Assembly (NCBI GenBank): GCA_039934635.1
Contig: JBDTLT010000015.1
Span: 1-55,437, forward strand
Reading direction: 5' to 3'
DNA length: 55,437 nt
Origin: DATLFA01 sp039934635
Lineage (GTDB): Bacteria > Actinomycetota > Acidimicrobiia > Acidimicrobiales > WLNW01
The position numbers and the translations under genes were made by a program. This document shows, in pieces, positions 34,876 to 43,763 of the stretch. The notes under the pieces were generated by a model. That model was given only the letters and a program-made list of their open reading frames with translations, did not search any database and was not told where the DNA came from. How positions within the stretch are numbered: position 1 is the first letter of the stretch; each line of letters opens with the position of its first letter.

Positions 34876-37587
34876 TCATGATGACCGAAGGTGAGCGCGC
34901 CGCCCGCGCCGATCTCGCCACAAGAACACGAGAAGCCCGGCCACTGTCAAGAATGTGACGGCAACGCCGGCGCGAAATGACCCCGGTCGATAGTCCAACT
35001 CGATGCGGTGACTGCCCGGCCCGACCTCGACGGCCGAGAGGGCACCGTCGGCGATCACGATAGGGACCGCGCGCCCGTCGACGTGTGCCTCCCAGCCGGG
35101 ATCGTCATTCATCGAGAACAAGATCAGTGCTTGGACATCCGAGTGCACCGTTGCCCGGGCACGATTCGTAGTCAACGAGAATGAATCCACCACCGCCGTG
35201 CCGGTACCGCTGACGGAGCGGTCACCGACGACGGTGACCTCGCCCCCGTGATCGGCGAGGCCGGCGACGGCACCTTCACGCGTCGGATACGACGCCCACG
35301 CCGTGTGCGCACTGACGAGCTCGAGCGCGCTGCTGCGTTCATACACCCATCCCTTGTCGGTGAAGGCGATGTGCACGGGGGAGCCAGCCTCCTCGACGAT
35401 CCAGTTCAGTGAGGGTGCTACTTCGATCGTGCAACCGGACGGGCCGTCGATCTTCAATCGCACGGAGTCGCCTTCGTGCACCGCGGTTCCGGCAAGCGCG
35501 AACGAAATGCGGTTGCCCACCACGTCGGCAACGGGCCGCTGCGACTCGTCGATCAACTGGCCGTCCGCGCTTTCGAGGCGAACGGTGACGAATCCCTTGG
35601 AACACGGCGAGCTGTAGCTGGGGGTGATCCACACGCCGGCGACGCGGTCGGGGGCACGGAGCACACCGTTCGTCCACGGCGCCGGATCGAGCTCGCGACC
35701 GAACGGTGTGTCGTTCGTGCTGAGCACCACGAGCTTCACCGCGAGGTGATCGAGAACAGTCGACGCATAGTCGAACTCGCTGGCGTACGCGAGCACGTGA
35801 AACGGGTCGCGCCCGGCGGTTGGTGCCGCCCGCTCCATCAGCCTGATGTAATCGGGGTCCTGCAGGGCTTGGCCCCGAGCGTCGAAGAGCTTTTGCTCCA
35901 TTGCGTCGTTGGCGTACAGCGTGAACAGTCCGGGTGCGAGGAAGCGGTACCGGTCGCCGGCTTGTTGACGCACGATGTCGTGCAGCGTCGTGGTGGGGTT
36001 GAACAACGATGGCGAAGCCTGAGGGTTGTAGTCGCGCAAGGGAACTGCGAGCTGCACGAAGAGCAACGCCGACAGCGCGACCGCATGACCCGTGCGTAGT
36101 CGGTCACGTCCTGAGCGCACGACGACCAACGCGGCCGCAGCGAACAGCAGCGCCGTGCCCATGCCCTTGACGACCGCCCGCTTGTGGTTGAGCGCACGAA
36201 CGATGTCGATGAAATCTGGTGTGAATCGAACCGTGATGACGAAAAGAAATGTTGCGGCCAGCCCACTCGTGACGCGCGCAAGCTTGGACGGTACGACACG
36301 ATCGGCCGACGGAGTCCACGCGGCATCGAGCGCAGCGGCGCCGATGAGCACGATGAACAGCGTGCAGAGATAGCGCGACCGGTGGAAGAGATTGTTCGAC
36401 AGGCCGGGTACGTGGTACACCGCCGTCAGCAGCGGCGTGCCGAGGTAGTACAACGTGATGAGCACCGCGACCGCCACGCTCAACAGTGGCCACAGACGGT
36501 CGAGTTGCCGCGAGATCCGCAGCCGCCCACGCGCGGCCTGTACGAGCCCGATGGCCGCACCGATCAACGCGATCGAGCCGACGAGGTTGATGCCCTCGAA
36601 GCTGTTGACGATGTTGAGCAACTGACCTTTCCAGTCGCCGATGGCGCTGAGGTCGATCATCCCGTACAGCGCGGTGTTGGCCAATCGCGAGTGGTCGTTG
36701 TACTGCCGTCCACCGAGGTCGAGATAGCCGCGAGCTCGAACCTGTTCGATTGTGCCGAACAACGTCAGCCCACTGAGCCCCGCGGCCAATACGACCGACG
36801 ACGCCAATGCGATGCCTCTCGGCACTTGGGCACGTAGCGCGGCGCGGCGATCGTTCGCCCGCACGACCTCGTCGCCGGTCAGCCATAGATACACCGCGAT
36901 TACCGCGTACAAATTGAAGACGAATGCCGCGGGGAAACCTTCGTACCACGACCACGCAAGAGTGAACGCGAGAGCGATGGAATGCCGCGCGGTCGGCGAA
37001 GTGAAAAGTCGATGCCCCGCCCACAGGACGAGCGGTGCGACGACTGCGGCGCCGACGCGGTGCAGGAACACCATGTTGGCTCCACAAAAGCCGTAGGCAA
37101 CACCGGCAGCGGTGGCAGCTCGCTGGCTGATACCCAAACGGCGCGCCAGCAAATAGCAGCCGACTTGTGCGGTAAGGAGGTACAGCGCGGCGCGCAACGT
37201 CGCCGCGTACCACGCCGGCAGCACGAGGTAGGGCAGATTCGTCGGCGAATGTGCGCCAAAAATTGGTGTGGTACCGGTCGGCACGCCGCCCGAGTTGTAC
37301 GGGCTCCACTTCTGATAGGTGCCGTGGCGCAGGTCGCGCCAGAAGGAAGCGACCCATCCCTGAAACTCTTGGACGTCGGACTGCACGCCATTGGCGGGTT
37401 CGGTCAAGTGGGCGACATCGCGCGCCGGCGAACCGTAGAGCTTCATGTCGACGGCCACGTAAGTGCGTTGCCCGAGCAGCGCGAGCGGCATCAGCGCGAA
37501 GACCGCAGCAATGAAGACGAACGCCGGCAGACGGGGTATCCGGCGCGCCTGCAGCTGCGTTCGTGCCACGGTCTTGCGGACGAGCAC
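34876..37587 (-). CDS. YfhO-family membrane glycosyltransferase-like protein
   Basis: About 903 residues: a first helix near 20-40, roughly ten more helices to about 540, then a large soluble domain and a final helix before a basic tail (LLVFLWRDRRGRR). The C-terminal YRPGSFRAGVAVTF is the YfhO hallmark. Relatives glycosylate teichoic acids or membrane lipids from outside. GTG 37587 overlaps the TAG stop of the hydrolase gene; GTG 37569 is an alternative. It lies directly above the GT2-methyltransferase fusion, its likely partner. Confidence 0.85.
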   Translation of the reverse strand: MLVRKTVARTQLQARRIPRLPAFVFIAAVFALMPLALLGQRTYVAVDMKLYGSPARDVAHLTEPANGVQSDVQEFQGWVASFWRDLRHGTYQKWSPYNSGGVPTGTTPIFGAHSPTNLPYLVLPAWYAATLRAALYLLTAQVGCYLLARRLGISQRAATAAGVAYGFCGANMVFLHRVGAAVVAPLVLWAGHRLFTSPTARHSIALAFTLAWSWYEGFPAAFVFNLYAVIAVYLWLTGDEVVRANDRRAALRAQVPRGIALASSVVLAAGLSGLTLFGTIEQVRARGYLDLGGRQYNDHSRLANTALYGMIDLSAIGDWKGQLLNIVNSFEGINLVGSIALIGAAIGLVQAARGRLRISRQLDRLWPLLSVAVAVLITLYYLGTPLLTAVYHVPGLSNNLFHRSRYLCTLFIVLIGAAALDAAWTPSADRVVPSKLARVTSGLAATFLFVITVRFTPDFIDIVRALNHKRAVVKGMGTALLFAAAALVVVRSGRDRLRTGHAVALSALLFVQLAVPLRDYNPQASPSLFNPTTTLHDIVRQQAGDRYRFLAPGLFTLYANDAMEQKLFDARGQALQDPDYIRLMERAAPTAGRDPFHVLAYASEFDYASTVLDHLAVKLVVLSTNDTPFGRELDPAPWTNGVLRAPDRVAGVWITPSYSSPCSKGFVTVRLESADGQLIDESQRPVADVVGNRISFALAGTAVHEGDSVRLKIDGPSGCTIEVAPSLNWIVEEAGSPVHIAFTDKGWVYERSSALELVSAHTAWASYPTREGAVAGLADHGGEVTVVGDRSVSGTGTAVVDSFSLTTNRARATVHSDVQALILFSMNDDPGWEAHVDGRAVPIVIADGALSAVEVGPGSHRIELDYRPGSFRAGVAVTFLTVAGLLVFLWRDRRGRRAHLRSS

Positions 37588-38294
37588 TAGAACATGGCCT
37601 CGAGCGCGTCGGCAGTCTCGCGTGGACGACTGACCATGCAGTCGTGCCCGGCGTCGACGAACCCCCGCGTGCACTGCGGCAGCCGTGCCGCGAACTTCTC
37701 GCATACCGCAGGCTCGATGGTGCGGTCGGCGGTGGCGATGATGTAACCGGTCGGGATGCCGAGTGCGAGGAATGCACTCAACCGTCCTGGTTCGACGAGC
37801 GCGTGCGGCGGGTAGGGAAGGTGCCGATCACTCACGAACCTTCGTTGCGCAGGCGTACCGTCGTGGAGGTTGGCGTCGAGTATCAATTCCGGATCGGTGT
37901 GAGCGGTGCCGTCTGGACCGATCGTGACTGCGCGTGCAATCCACTCGCTCTGGGGCGTGGCCTGGATGAGCGATTCGCCGTCGTTGGCGACGACCGCGGC
38001 CAGCCACACGAGGCGGCGCATGCGGTCGGGGATCGCCTCGGCGACCCGCGGGATGACGACGCCGCCCATGCTGTGGCCGACCAACACGATGTCGGTGAGA
38101 CCCTCGAACGCGATGACGTTGGCGATGTCGGTGACGAAGGTTTCGAACTCTGGCGCGGGGAGATGGGCGCGCTCACCAAAGCCGGTGAGCGTCGGTGCGT
38201 AGACCTCGTGACCGCGGTCGCGCAACTCGTTGGCACACGCGCGCCAACACCAGCCGCCGTGCCCGCCGCCGTGTACAAGAACGACGATCGCCAT
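37587..38294 (-). CDS. Alpha/beta hydrolase
   Basis: 235 residues of the esterase/hydroxynitrile-lyase-like group. VLVHGGGHGGWCW gives the oxyanion region, S75 in GHSMGG is the nucleophile, and DAGHDCMVS holds the catalytic His. The APTLTGFGERAHL stretch is typical. It should cleave an ester of a small aromatic or aliphatic acid. It ends by overlapping the YfhO-type start and follows the aldo/keto reductase by 24 bp. Confidence 0.88.
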   Translation of the reverse strand: MAIVVLVHGGGHGGWCWRACANELRDRGHEVYAPTLTGFGERAHLPAPEFETFVTDIANVIAFEGLTDIVLVGHSMGGVVIPRVAEAIPDRMRRLVWLAAVVANDGESLIQATPQSEWIARAVTIGPDGTAHTDPELILDANLHDGTPAQRRFVSDRHLPYPPHALVEPGRLSAFLALGIPTGYIIATADRTIEPAVCEKFAARLPQCTRGFVDAGHDCMVSRPRETADALEAMF

Positions 38295-38318
38295 GGTCTT
38301 TGCTCGCCGGCGGCTCGG

Positions 38319-39245
38319 CTACTTGCCGACGATCTCGCCGATCTCCTCGATCTCGGTGGGAGTGAGATCGGTCTTGGTGAGCGACGCGTTGGTCTTGACC
38401 TGCTCGGCGGACGTGGCCCCGGCGATGACCGACGACACCACGGGCTGCGATGCCAGCCAGGACAGCGCGATCTCGGTGAGCGAGCGACCGCGGTCCGCGC
38501 CCCACGCTTCGAGCCGATCGAGCTTGTCGAAGTTTTCTTCGTTGAGGGCCGACTGGAAGTATGACGCGTTGAGGCGTGAGCCCTCGGGCGGCGTTTGCCC
38601 GCGTCGTACCTTGCCGGTCAAGACGCCCGAAGCGAGTGGGAAGAACGGCAGCACGCCGGCGCCGAACTTGGCACACGCCGCGGTGACCTCGACCTCCATT
38701 GCGCGGTTCAACAACGACCACTCGTTTTGCACCGACACGAAGGGCTCGAGTCCGCGCGTCTTCGCGACCCAGTGCGCATCGGCGACCATGTAACCGGTGA
38801 AGTTGGAACAGCCGATGTAACGAACCTTGCCCTGACGCACCAGGTCGGTCAGCGCCGAGAGCGTTTCGTCGATGGGCGTATTGGGGTCGGGATAATGCAG
38901 TTGCAACAGGTCGATGTAGTCCGTGTCGAGCGCCCGCAGGCTGGTCTCGATGGACCGCATCAGATGCGCGCGTGAGCCTGTGGCGTCGTTTGGCTTGGTC
39001 GGGCCGCCGAACTTCGTCGCGAGGATGACCTGATCGCGCTTGCCCTTGAGCGCCTTGCCCATGAACTCCTCGCTCTTGCCGCCGCCGTACATGCGGGCGG
39101 TGTCGAGGAAGTTGATGCCGGAGTCGATCGCGGCGTCGATGACCTCGACCGTCTTGTCGTAGTCGATGCGCATGCCGAAGTTGTTGCAGCCGAGTCCGGC
39201 CACCGAAACCCGCAGTCCAGATTTCCCGAGCGAGCGGTAGTCCAT
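38319..39245 (-). CDS. Aldo/keto reductase
   Basis: 308 residues, TIM-barrel NADPH oxidoreductase. The tetrad D48, Y53, K78 and H117 is intact (FLDTARMY, ILATKFGG, LLQLHYPD). The C-terminal SVIAGATSAEQVKTN segment binds NADPH. It reduces an aldehyde or ketone; the substrate is not shown. It starts a leftward run with the alpha/beta hydrolase and YfhO genes, and is divergent from the sulfotransferase across 115 bp. Confidence 0.92.
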   Translation of the reverse strand: MDYRSLGKSGLRVSVAGLGCNNFGMRIDYDKTVEVIDAAIDSGINFLDTARMYGGGKSEEFMGKALKGKRDQVILATKFGGPTKPNDATGSRAHLMRSIETSLRALDTDYIDLLQLHYPDPNTPIDETLSALTDLVRQGKVRYIGCSNFTGYMVADAHWVAKTRGLEPFVSVQNEWSLLNRAMEVEVTAACAKFGAGVLPFFPLASGVLTGKVRRGQTPPEGSRLNASYFQSALNEENFDKLDRLEAWGADRGRSLTEIALSWLASQPVVSSVIAGATSAEQVKTNASLTKTDLTPTEIEEIGEIVGK

Positions 39246-39274
39246 GGCGTCCCCTTTGCTGCGTCGTGCAGTGA

Positions 39275-39302
39275 TCTGCTGTCGCTGCTCTGCTGTCGGT
39301 GC
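39275..39302. repeat. 14-bp direct repeat in a divergent gap
   Basis: TCTGCTGTCGCTGC at 39275-39288 is repeated with one change (C to G) at 39289-39302. It lies between the aldo/keto reductase and sulfotransferase starts, where adjacent half-sites of a regulator are possible. Chance in C/T-rich DNA is not excluded. Confidence 0.5.
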
Positions 39303-39360
39303 TCCACCGGCGGGCCACTTCCTAGCGCATCGACGGCCCGCCTGACACTACGGTGGCGCG

Positions 39361-40632
39361 ATGAGTGAGAGCCCGGCGACCGTCCGTATCGACGATCTGG
39401 GCGATCCCCGATTGCCCGATCAAGTGGTGGGCCTTCGCGAATCCATGCGAGATACCGCCGATGCGCTCGTCTTTCGGCTCGACGCATTGGAGGAGATCGC
39501 GTCCAAGGCAGCGGGGCTCGACGACTTCGGCGACGACCTCTACCACGAGCCCTACACCGTGTTGCTGCACGCGCTCGACACCGAGGCGGGTCTCGGTCCA
39601 CTCGGCCGCCTGTCATCGTGGAATCAGCTTCGGCAGTTCTTGATCAACCGACTGCTGGTGGTGGACTACTCGAAGAAGCATCCTGACGCCGCAGAGGTCG
39701 AGATCGTCGCGCCCATCGTCATCTGTGGACTACCCCGCACCGGCACCACCCACCTCCACAACCTCATGTCCGCCGACGCGAACCTGCGCTCGCTGCCATG
39801 GTGGGAGTCGCTCGAGCCCGTGCCTCCCCTCGCCGAACAAGGCGTCGAGCACCGCGACATTCGTAGTGATCCTCGCTGGCAACGCGCCGAAGCCGGTCTC
39901 GCCAACCTCAACACGGCCTTGCCGTATACGAGGCGCATGCACGACATGTACACCGACCACGTGCACGAAGAGATCCACCTTCTGGCCATCGCCGGCTCCA
40001 CGATGCTGTTCGACTGTTTCGCGCCGATCCCAACGTGGCGCGAGTGGTACAAGGCCACCGACCAGACGCCGTTTTACCTCTGGACCAAGAAGATCCTGCA
40101 GGTGCTTCAGCACCAACGAGGACCGCAACGGTGGGTGCTCAAGTCGCCGCAACACCTCGAGCAGTTCAGCTGTCTCACCGAGACGTATCCCGATGGTTGG
40201 TTCATCCTCACGCACCGCGACCCGGTGTCGATCACCGCGTCGTTCTGCACGATGGTTGCCTACAGCGCGCGCATGTCGCAGGAGCGGGTCGACCTCGAGC
40301 GTTTCGGCAACTACTGGGCGGGCATCATCGAGGACTTCCTGCGCTCCGCCGTGCGCGATCGCGACACGCTGCCTGCGGACCGCAGCATCGACGTGCGCTT
40401 CGACGACTTCATGGCCGACGACGTGGCGACGGTCGCTCGTATCTACGACTGGTGTGGGCAGCCGCTCACCGCCGAGGTGCGGTCCGCGATGGACCAGTTC
40501 ATGGTGGATCACCCGCGCGGCAAGTGGGGCTCGGTCGAGTACCACCTCGAAGACTTCGCGCTCGACCGCGCCGAACGACGCGACGCGTTGCGTTTCTACA
40601 GCGAGCGCTTCGGCCTCCGAGACGAGCGGTGA
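39361..40632 (+). CDS. Sulfotransferase family protein
   Basis: 423 residues. The PAPS 5'-phosphosulfate loop is ICGLPRTGTTHLHNL and the 3'-phosphate site is ILTHRDPVSITAS. KSPQHLEQF carries the conserved Lys-Ser-Pro. It transfers sulfate from PAPS to a lipid, steroid or polysaccharide hydroxyl in related actinobacterial proteins. It stands alone on its strand, convergent with the cupin gene 16 bp away. PAPS would have to come from genes outside this window. Confidence 0.87.
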   Translation: MSESPATVRIDDLGDPRLPDQVVGLRESMRDTADALVFRLDALEEIASKAAGLDDFGDDLYHEPYTVLLHALDTEAGLGPLGRLSSWNQLRQFLINRLLVVDYSKKHPDAAEVEIVAPIVICGLPRTGTTHLHNLMSADANLRSLPWWESLEPVPPLAEQGVEHRDIRSDPRWQRAEAGLANLNTALPYTRRMHDMYTDHVHEEIHLLAIAGSTMLFDCFAPIPTWREWYKATDQTPFYLWTKKILQVLQHQRGPQRWVLKSPQHLEQFSCLTETYPDGWFILTHRDPVSITASFCTMVAYSARMSQERVDLERFGNYWAGIIEDFLRSAVRDRDTLPADRSIDVRFDDFMADDVATVARIYDWCGQPLTAEVRSAMDQFMVDHPRGKWGSVEYHLEDFALDRAERRDALRFYSERFGLRDER

Positions 40633-40648
40633 GCCCCAGCGGGGGGCT

Positions 40649-41119
40649 TCAGTCGACGACCACGTTGGGGCGCGGCAGGCCCTGCTTTTCGCAGCGGTTC
40701 ATGTAACTGCGCAGCACGGTCGAGGCGTCGGTCACGAGCTCGATGTTGCCGTCAGGGTCGAGATTGAGGTTGGCGCCGTAGATCTGGAACCACACGTCGG
40801 TGACGCCCTGCGTGTCGGGCGGGACCGTCAACGTGTGGACCGAACCGGCGGGCTCGTAGAGAAACGATCCGGCGCGGTTGACGTAGTCGTACTCCTTGTA
40901 CTTCCACGCGCCCGAGTTGGTGTAGCCCCACACCGGCCCCGTGTGTTTGTGCGTCTGCACTTCGTAGCCGGGGTTGAATCGCGTGTGCACGATCCACAGG
41001 CCCTCGCGGATGCGCACCTGGAGCAACTGCATGAGGCTGCCGTCGCCGAGCTCGACCCAGGGAATGTCGTCGGCACCGAGGTGGACGGCTTCGGTTGGGC
41101 CCGGCATCGTCATGGCCAT
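40649..41119 (-). CDS. Cupin-domain protein, dihydroxyacetophenone dioxygenase-like
   Basis: 156 residues, single cupin. The metal-binding strand is YEVQTHKHTGPVWGYTNSGAWKYKE (two His), with GSVHTL the second His strand. The pattern resembles 2,4'-dihydroxyacetophenone dioxygenase-like proteins. It precedes the amidohydrolase-like gene 41148-42053 in sequence but lies downstream of it on the transcript, 28 bp after its stop. The two probably share a pathway for an aromatic or keto compound. Confidence 0.82.
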   Translation of the reverse strand: MAMTMPGPTEAVHLGADDIPWVELGDGSLMQLLQVRIREGLWIVHTRFNPGYEVQTHKHTGPVWGYTNSGAWKYKEYDYVNRAGSFLYEPAGSVHTLTVPPDTQGVTDVWFQIYGANLNLDPDGNIELVTDASTVLRSYMNRCEKQGLPRPNVVVD

Positions 41120-41147
41120 CGGAGTCTCCTCATTTTCGAACTCAGCC

Positions 41148-42053
41148 TCAGGTCAGCTTGAGCACGCGTTTGGCATTCTCGCGCAGGAACTTGGGCCACA
41201 CTTCGTCCTTGAACGGCACCGACTGCATGTCGGTCATGATGCGGTCGAGGTGCATGCCCATTGGGAAGTAACCGGCGTAGATGATCTTGTCGGCGCCCCG
41301 CGTGTTGGCGTAATCGATGATGTCCTTCGGGTAGTGCTTGGGGGCGAACGCCGAAGTCGAATAGTGCAGCCCGGGCCACTTGAGCATCAGCTTGACCGCC
41401 AGTGCGGTCCACGGCTCGCACCCGTGGCGCGTGACGAAGGTGAGTTCGGGGAAGTCGTACATGACCTCGTCGATGAGCTCCACGTGTTGCGGTTTGAACG
41501 GCACGCGCGGCCCGGGGATGCCCGCGCAACAGAAGATGGGTATGTCGAGTTCGCAGCACTTGGCGTAGAAGGGAAACATCTTCTTGTCGTTGATCGGCAC
41601 CTGTGGGAAGTAGCCGCACGGGAATGCGGTGACGGCCTTGATGCCCCACTTCTCATACATGTGGACCATCTCACGGATTCCCTCGATGCCCTTGTTGGGA
41701 TCGATCTCGAATGCGCCGACGAACCGATCCGGGTGGGAAGAAAGCGTGTTCTGAGCGATCTCGTTGGTGGGCGATACACCGACCATCGAGATCTCGATGC
41801 TCCACTTGTCCATGACGGGCAACAAGAGGTCGGCGCCCTGCAAGGGCTCGTCGACCGGGCCGCGGGCGCCGCGCGCCTGGTCGGACCACGGCACATCTTT
41901 GAACATGTACTGTGCCGGGAAGTTCATCGCCTGCGAATCGGCGTCCTTCAGTTGACCTTGTCGCAGCGGCGCGTAGTTCTGCTCCTTCGCGACCTTGCCG
42001 GCACGCGTGCCCATCATCGTGTCGATGATGCCGATTCCTTTTGGCAAACTCAT
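41148..42053 (-). CDS. Amidohydrolase-like protein lacking metal ligands
   Basis: 301 residues, clear paralogue of the protein at 13831-14700: both have VMYDFPELTFVTRHGCEPWT, LMLKWPGLHYSTSAFAPKHYP and NTRGA-KIIYAGYFP. The first strand reads IIDTMMG instead of DxHxH, and the last-strand Asp is replaced by the YAGYFP stretch. ATG 42053 is 18 bp from the divergent hydrolase start. It is followed by a cupin gene on the same strand. The shared pathway and any enzyme activity are unknown. Confidence 0.85.
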   Translation of the reverse strand: MSLPKGIGIIDTMMGTRAGKVAKEQNYAPLRQGQLKDADSQAMNFPAQYMFKDVPWSDQARGARGPVDEPLQGADLLLPVMDKWSIEISMVGVSPTNEIAQNTLSSHPDRFVGAFEIDPNKGIEGIREMVHMYEKWGIKAVTAFPCGYFPQVPINDKKMFPFYAKCCELDIPIFCCAGIPGPRVPFKPQHVELIDEVMYDFPELTFVTRHGCEPWTALAVKLMLKWPGLHYSTSAFAPKHYPKDIIDYANTRGADKIIYAGYFPMGMHLDRIMTDMQSVPFKDEVWPKFLRENAKRVLKLT

Positions 42054-42071
42054 GACGGGTATCGTTCCACG

Positions 42072-42944
42072 GTGACCGCTAGCCACAAAACCGAACCCGT
42101 GGCCTTCGTCGGACATCAAGGAATCACGATCGTCGGCGATCGGCGCGGCGATCCCGAGGGCCCAACTGTTCTGCTCTTGCACGGAGGCGGGCAGACGCGG
42201 CACTCCTGGGGAGGCACTGCAGCAGCGCTCGTTCGCCGAGGGTGGTGCGCGATCACGCTCGATGCGCGGGGCCATGGCGAGAGCGATTGGCACGACGCCG
42301 GTGACTATTCGTTGACCGCGTTCGCGCTCGACGTCGCCGAATTCGCGCGCACGCTTCCGGCGAAACCCTCTGTCGTCGGAGCGTCGTTGGGTGGTTGTAC
42401 AGCGATGTTGCTCGAAGGCGAGATCGCACCCGGCTCGACGCGCGCCATCGTGCTCGTCGACGTCGTTCCGATGTTGAACGAGGAAGGCACCGATCGCATT
42501 CAAGAATTCATGAACGATCGATTGCACGACGGTTTTGCCACACTCGAAGAAGCGCGCGACGCGATCGCCGCGTACAACCCGTTGCGCCCACCGCCGTCGG
42601 ACCTCGAAGGCCTGAAGAAGAACCTGCGCCTCGGGGCCGACTCACGATGGCGGTGGCATTGGGATCCTCGGTTCACTTCGACGGGCCCGGACGGCAACGG
42701 GCCGAGTGAGATCACCGATCAAGAACGCATGCGCGTGGCCTGCCGTCAATTGCGCGTACCGGTGATGCTCGTACGCGGCCGGATGAGCGACGTGGTGACC
42801 GTCGAGGGTGTCGAGTCGTTTCGTTCCGATGTTCCGACTGCAGAGTTCGTCGATGTGTCGAGCGCGGGGCACATGGTGGCCGGTGATCGCAACGACGCGT
42901 TCACCGACGCCGTCGTCGACTTCCTCGAACGCCATCGCGGTTGA
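42072..42944 (+). CDS. Alpha/beta hydrolase
   Basis: 290 residues. VLLLHGGGQTRHSW forms the oxyanion loop, GASLGG holds the Ser nucleophile, MLVRGRMSD the Asp region and SSAGHMVAGD the His. GTG 42072 is nearest the conserved strand; the open frame far upstream is antisense to the amidohydrolase-like gene. Only 18 bp separate the two divergent starts, so their promoters must overlap with the partner's coding region. It hydrolyses an ester, thioester or C-C bond. Confidence 0.87.
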   Translation: MTASHKTEPVAFVGHQGITIVGDRRGDPEGPTVLLLHGGGQTRHSWGGTAAALVRRGWCAITLDARGHGESDWHDAGDYSLTAFALDVAEFARTLPAKPSVVGASLGGCTAMLLEGEIAPGSTRAIVLVDVVPMLNEEGTDRIQEFMNDRLHDGFATLEEARDAIAAYNPLRPPPSDLEGLKKNLRLGADSRWRWHWDPRFTSTGPDGNGPSEITDQERMRVACRQLRVPVMLVRGRMSDVVTVEGVESFRSDVPTAEFVDVSSAGHMVAGDRNDAFTDAVVDFLERHRG

Positions 42945-42953
42945 GCTCACGGG

Positions 42954-43712
42954 TCAGCGGTGGGCGTGAAAGACGAAGCGATCGGTTGTCAACGCTCGCA
43001 TCAGCGGTTGCCGAGGTGGCGTGCGTAGGTGCTTGGCCCACTTGGCCGCGCGCAGCGGCAACGAACGGCGCCACACGACATCGACGCGGCGAAAGCCAAC
43101 CGCGCGCAACATGCCGGTCATCGCGGCGACGTTCGGCGCCCACCAGTTGGTCGGGTCATCGTTGAGCTCGGTACCGGGGAAGAACTCCGCGGCCGGGCGC
43201 CTCGTGAGCAGCATGGCGACTTCGGTCTCGAGAACGAGCAGATCCGCGGTGACCGCAGCGACGCGCTCGAGCACAAGAAGGGGATCGCGCAAGTGGTAGA
43301 GCACCCCGAGCATCAACACGATGTCGAAGCGCCCACCGATGGCATCGAGGGAGAGGTCGCGGGGGTCGATCTGCAGCGACCGTACGTGTGACGCCAGCGT
43401 CGTATGCGCCAGATCGAAGCCGGCTTTGGTGCCCCACCCACCGCCACCCCACGAATAATCGTCGGTGGCGAGCACCTCGGCGCCCCGCCGCTCCATCTCG
43501 AAGGAGTAATAGCCGTCCCACGCCCCCACATCGAGCACAGTGCGCCCGTCGAGGCGGTCCGGCAAGTGAAGGCGCGGCAGCGTGCGGCTCGGATCGTAGA
43601 TGCCACTCGTGCGCAGACCGGGCCCGAGATCCATACTGTGGAACCAGGTGATCTCGGCCGCGCGACGCCGAAGTTCTTCGTCCGAGTAAGCCACGACCCG
43701 AGTGCCTACCAT
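42954..43712 (-). CDS. Class I SAM-dependent methyltransferase, CmoB-like
   Basis: 252 residues. TVLDVGAWDGYYSFEMERRGAEVLATD is the SAM-binding region and VLMLGVLYHLRDPLLVLERVA is the post-motif strand used by the DUF1698/CmoB group. The N-terminal ITWFHSMDLGPGLRT also fits that group. The target could be a small molecule or tRNA-like base; it is too short for a full CmoB. ATG 43712 is divergent from the amidohydrolase by 51 bp, and its end is 9 bp from the convergent hydrolase. Confidence 0.84.
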   Translation of the reverse strand: MVGTRVVAYSDEELRRRAAEITWFHSMDLGPGLRTSGIYDPSRTLPRLHLPDRLDGRTVLDVGAWDGYYSFEMERRGAEVLATDDYSWGGGGWGTKAGFDLAHTTLASHVRSLQIDPRDLSLDAIGGRFDIVLMLGVLYHLRDPLLVLERVAAVTADLLVLETEVAMLLTRRPAAEFFPGTELNDDPTNWWAPNVAAMTGMLRAVGFRRVDVVWRRSLPLRAAKWAKHLRTPPRQPLMRALTTDRFVFHAHR

Positions 43713-43763
43713 GAAGACGGCACTTCGCCTGAACTCTGTGGCACGAACTGTTGGGGGATCACT

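Noticed and set aside
41148..42527. 459-residue version of the amidohydrolase-like protein
   Set aside because: The upstream part is antisense to the alpha/beta hydrolase; ATG 42053 starts the conserved region.
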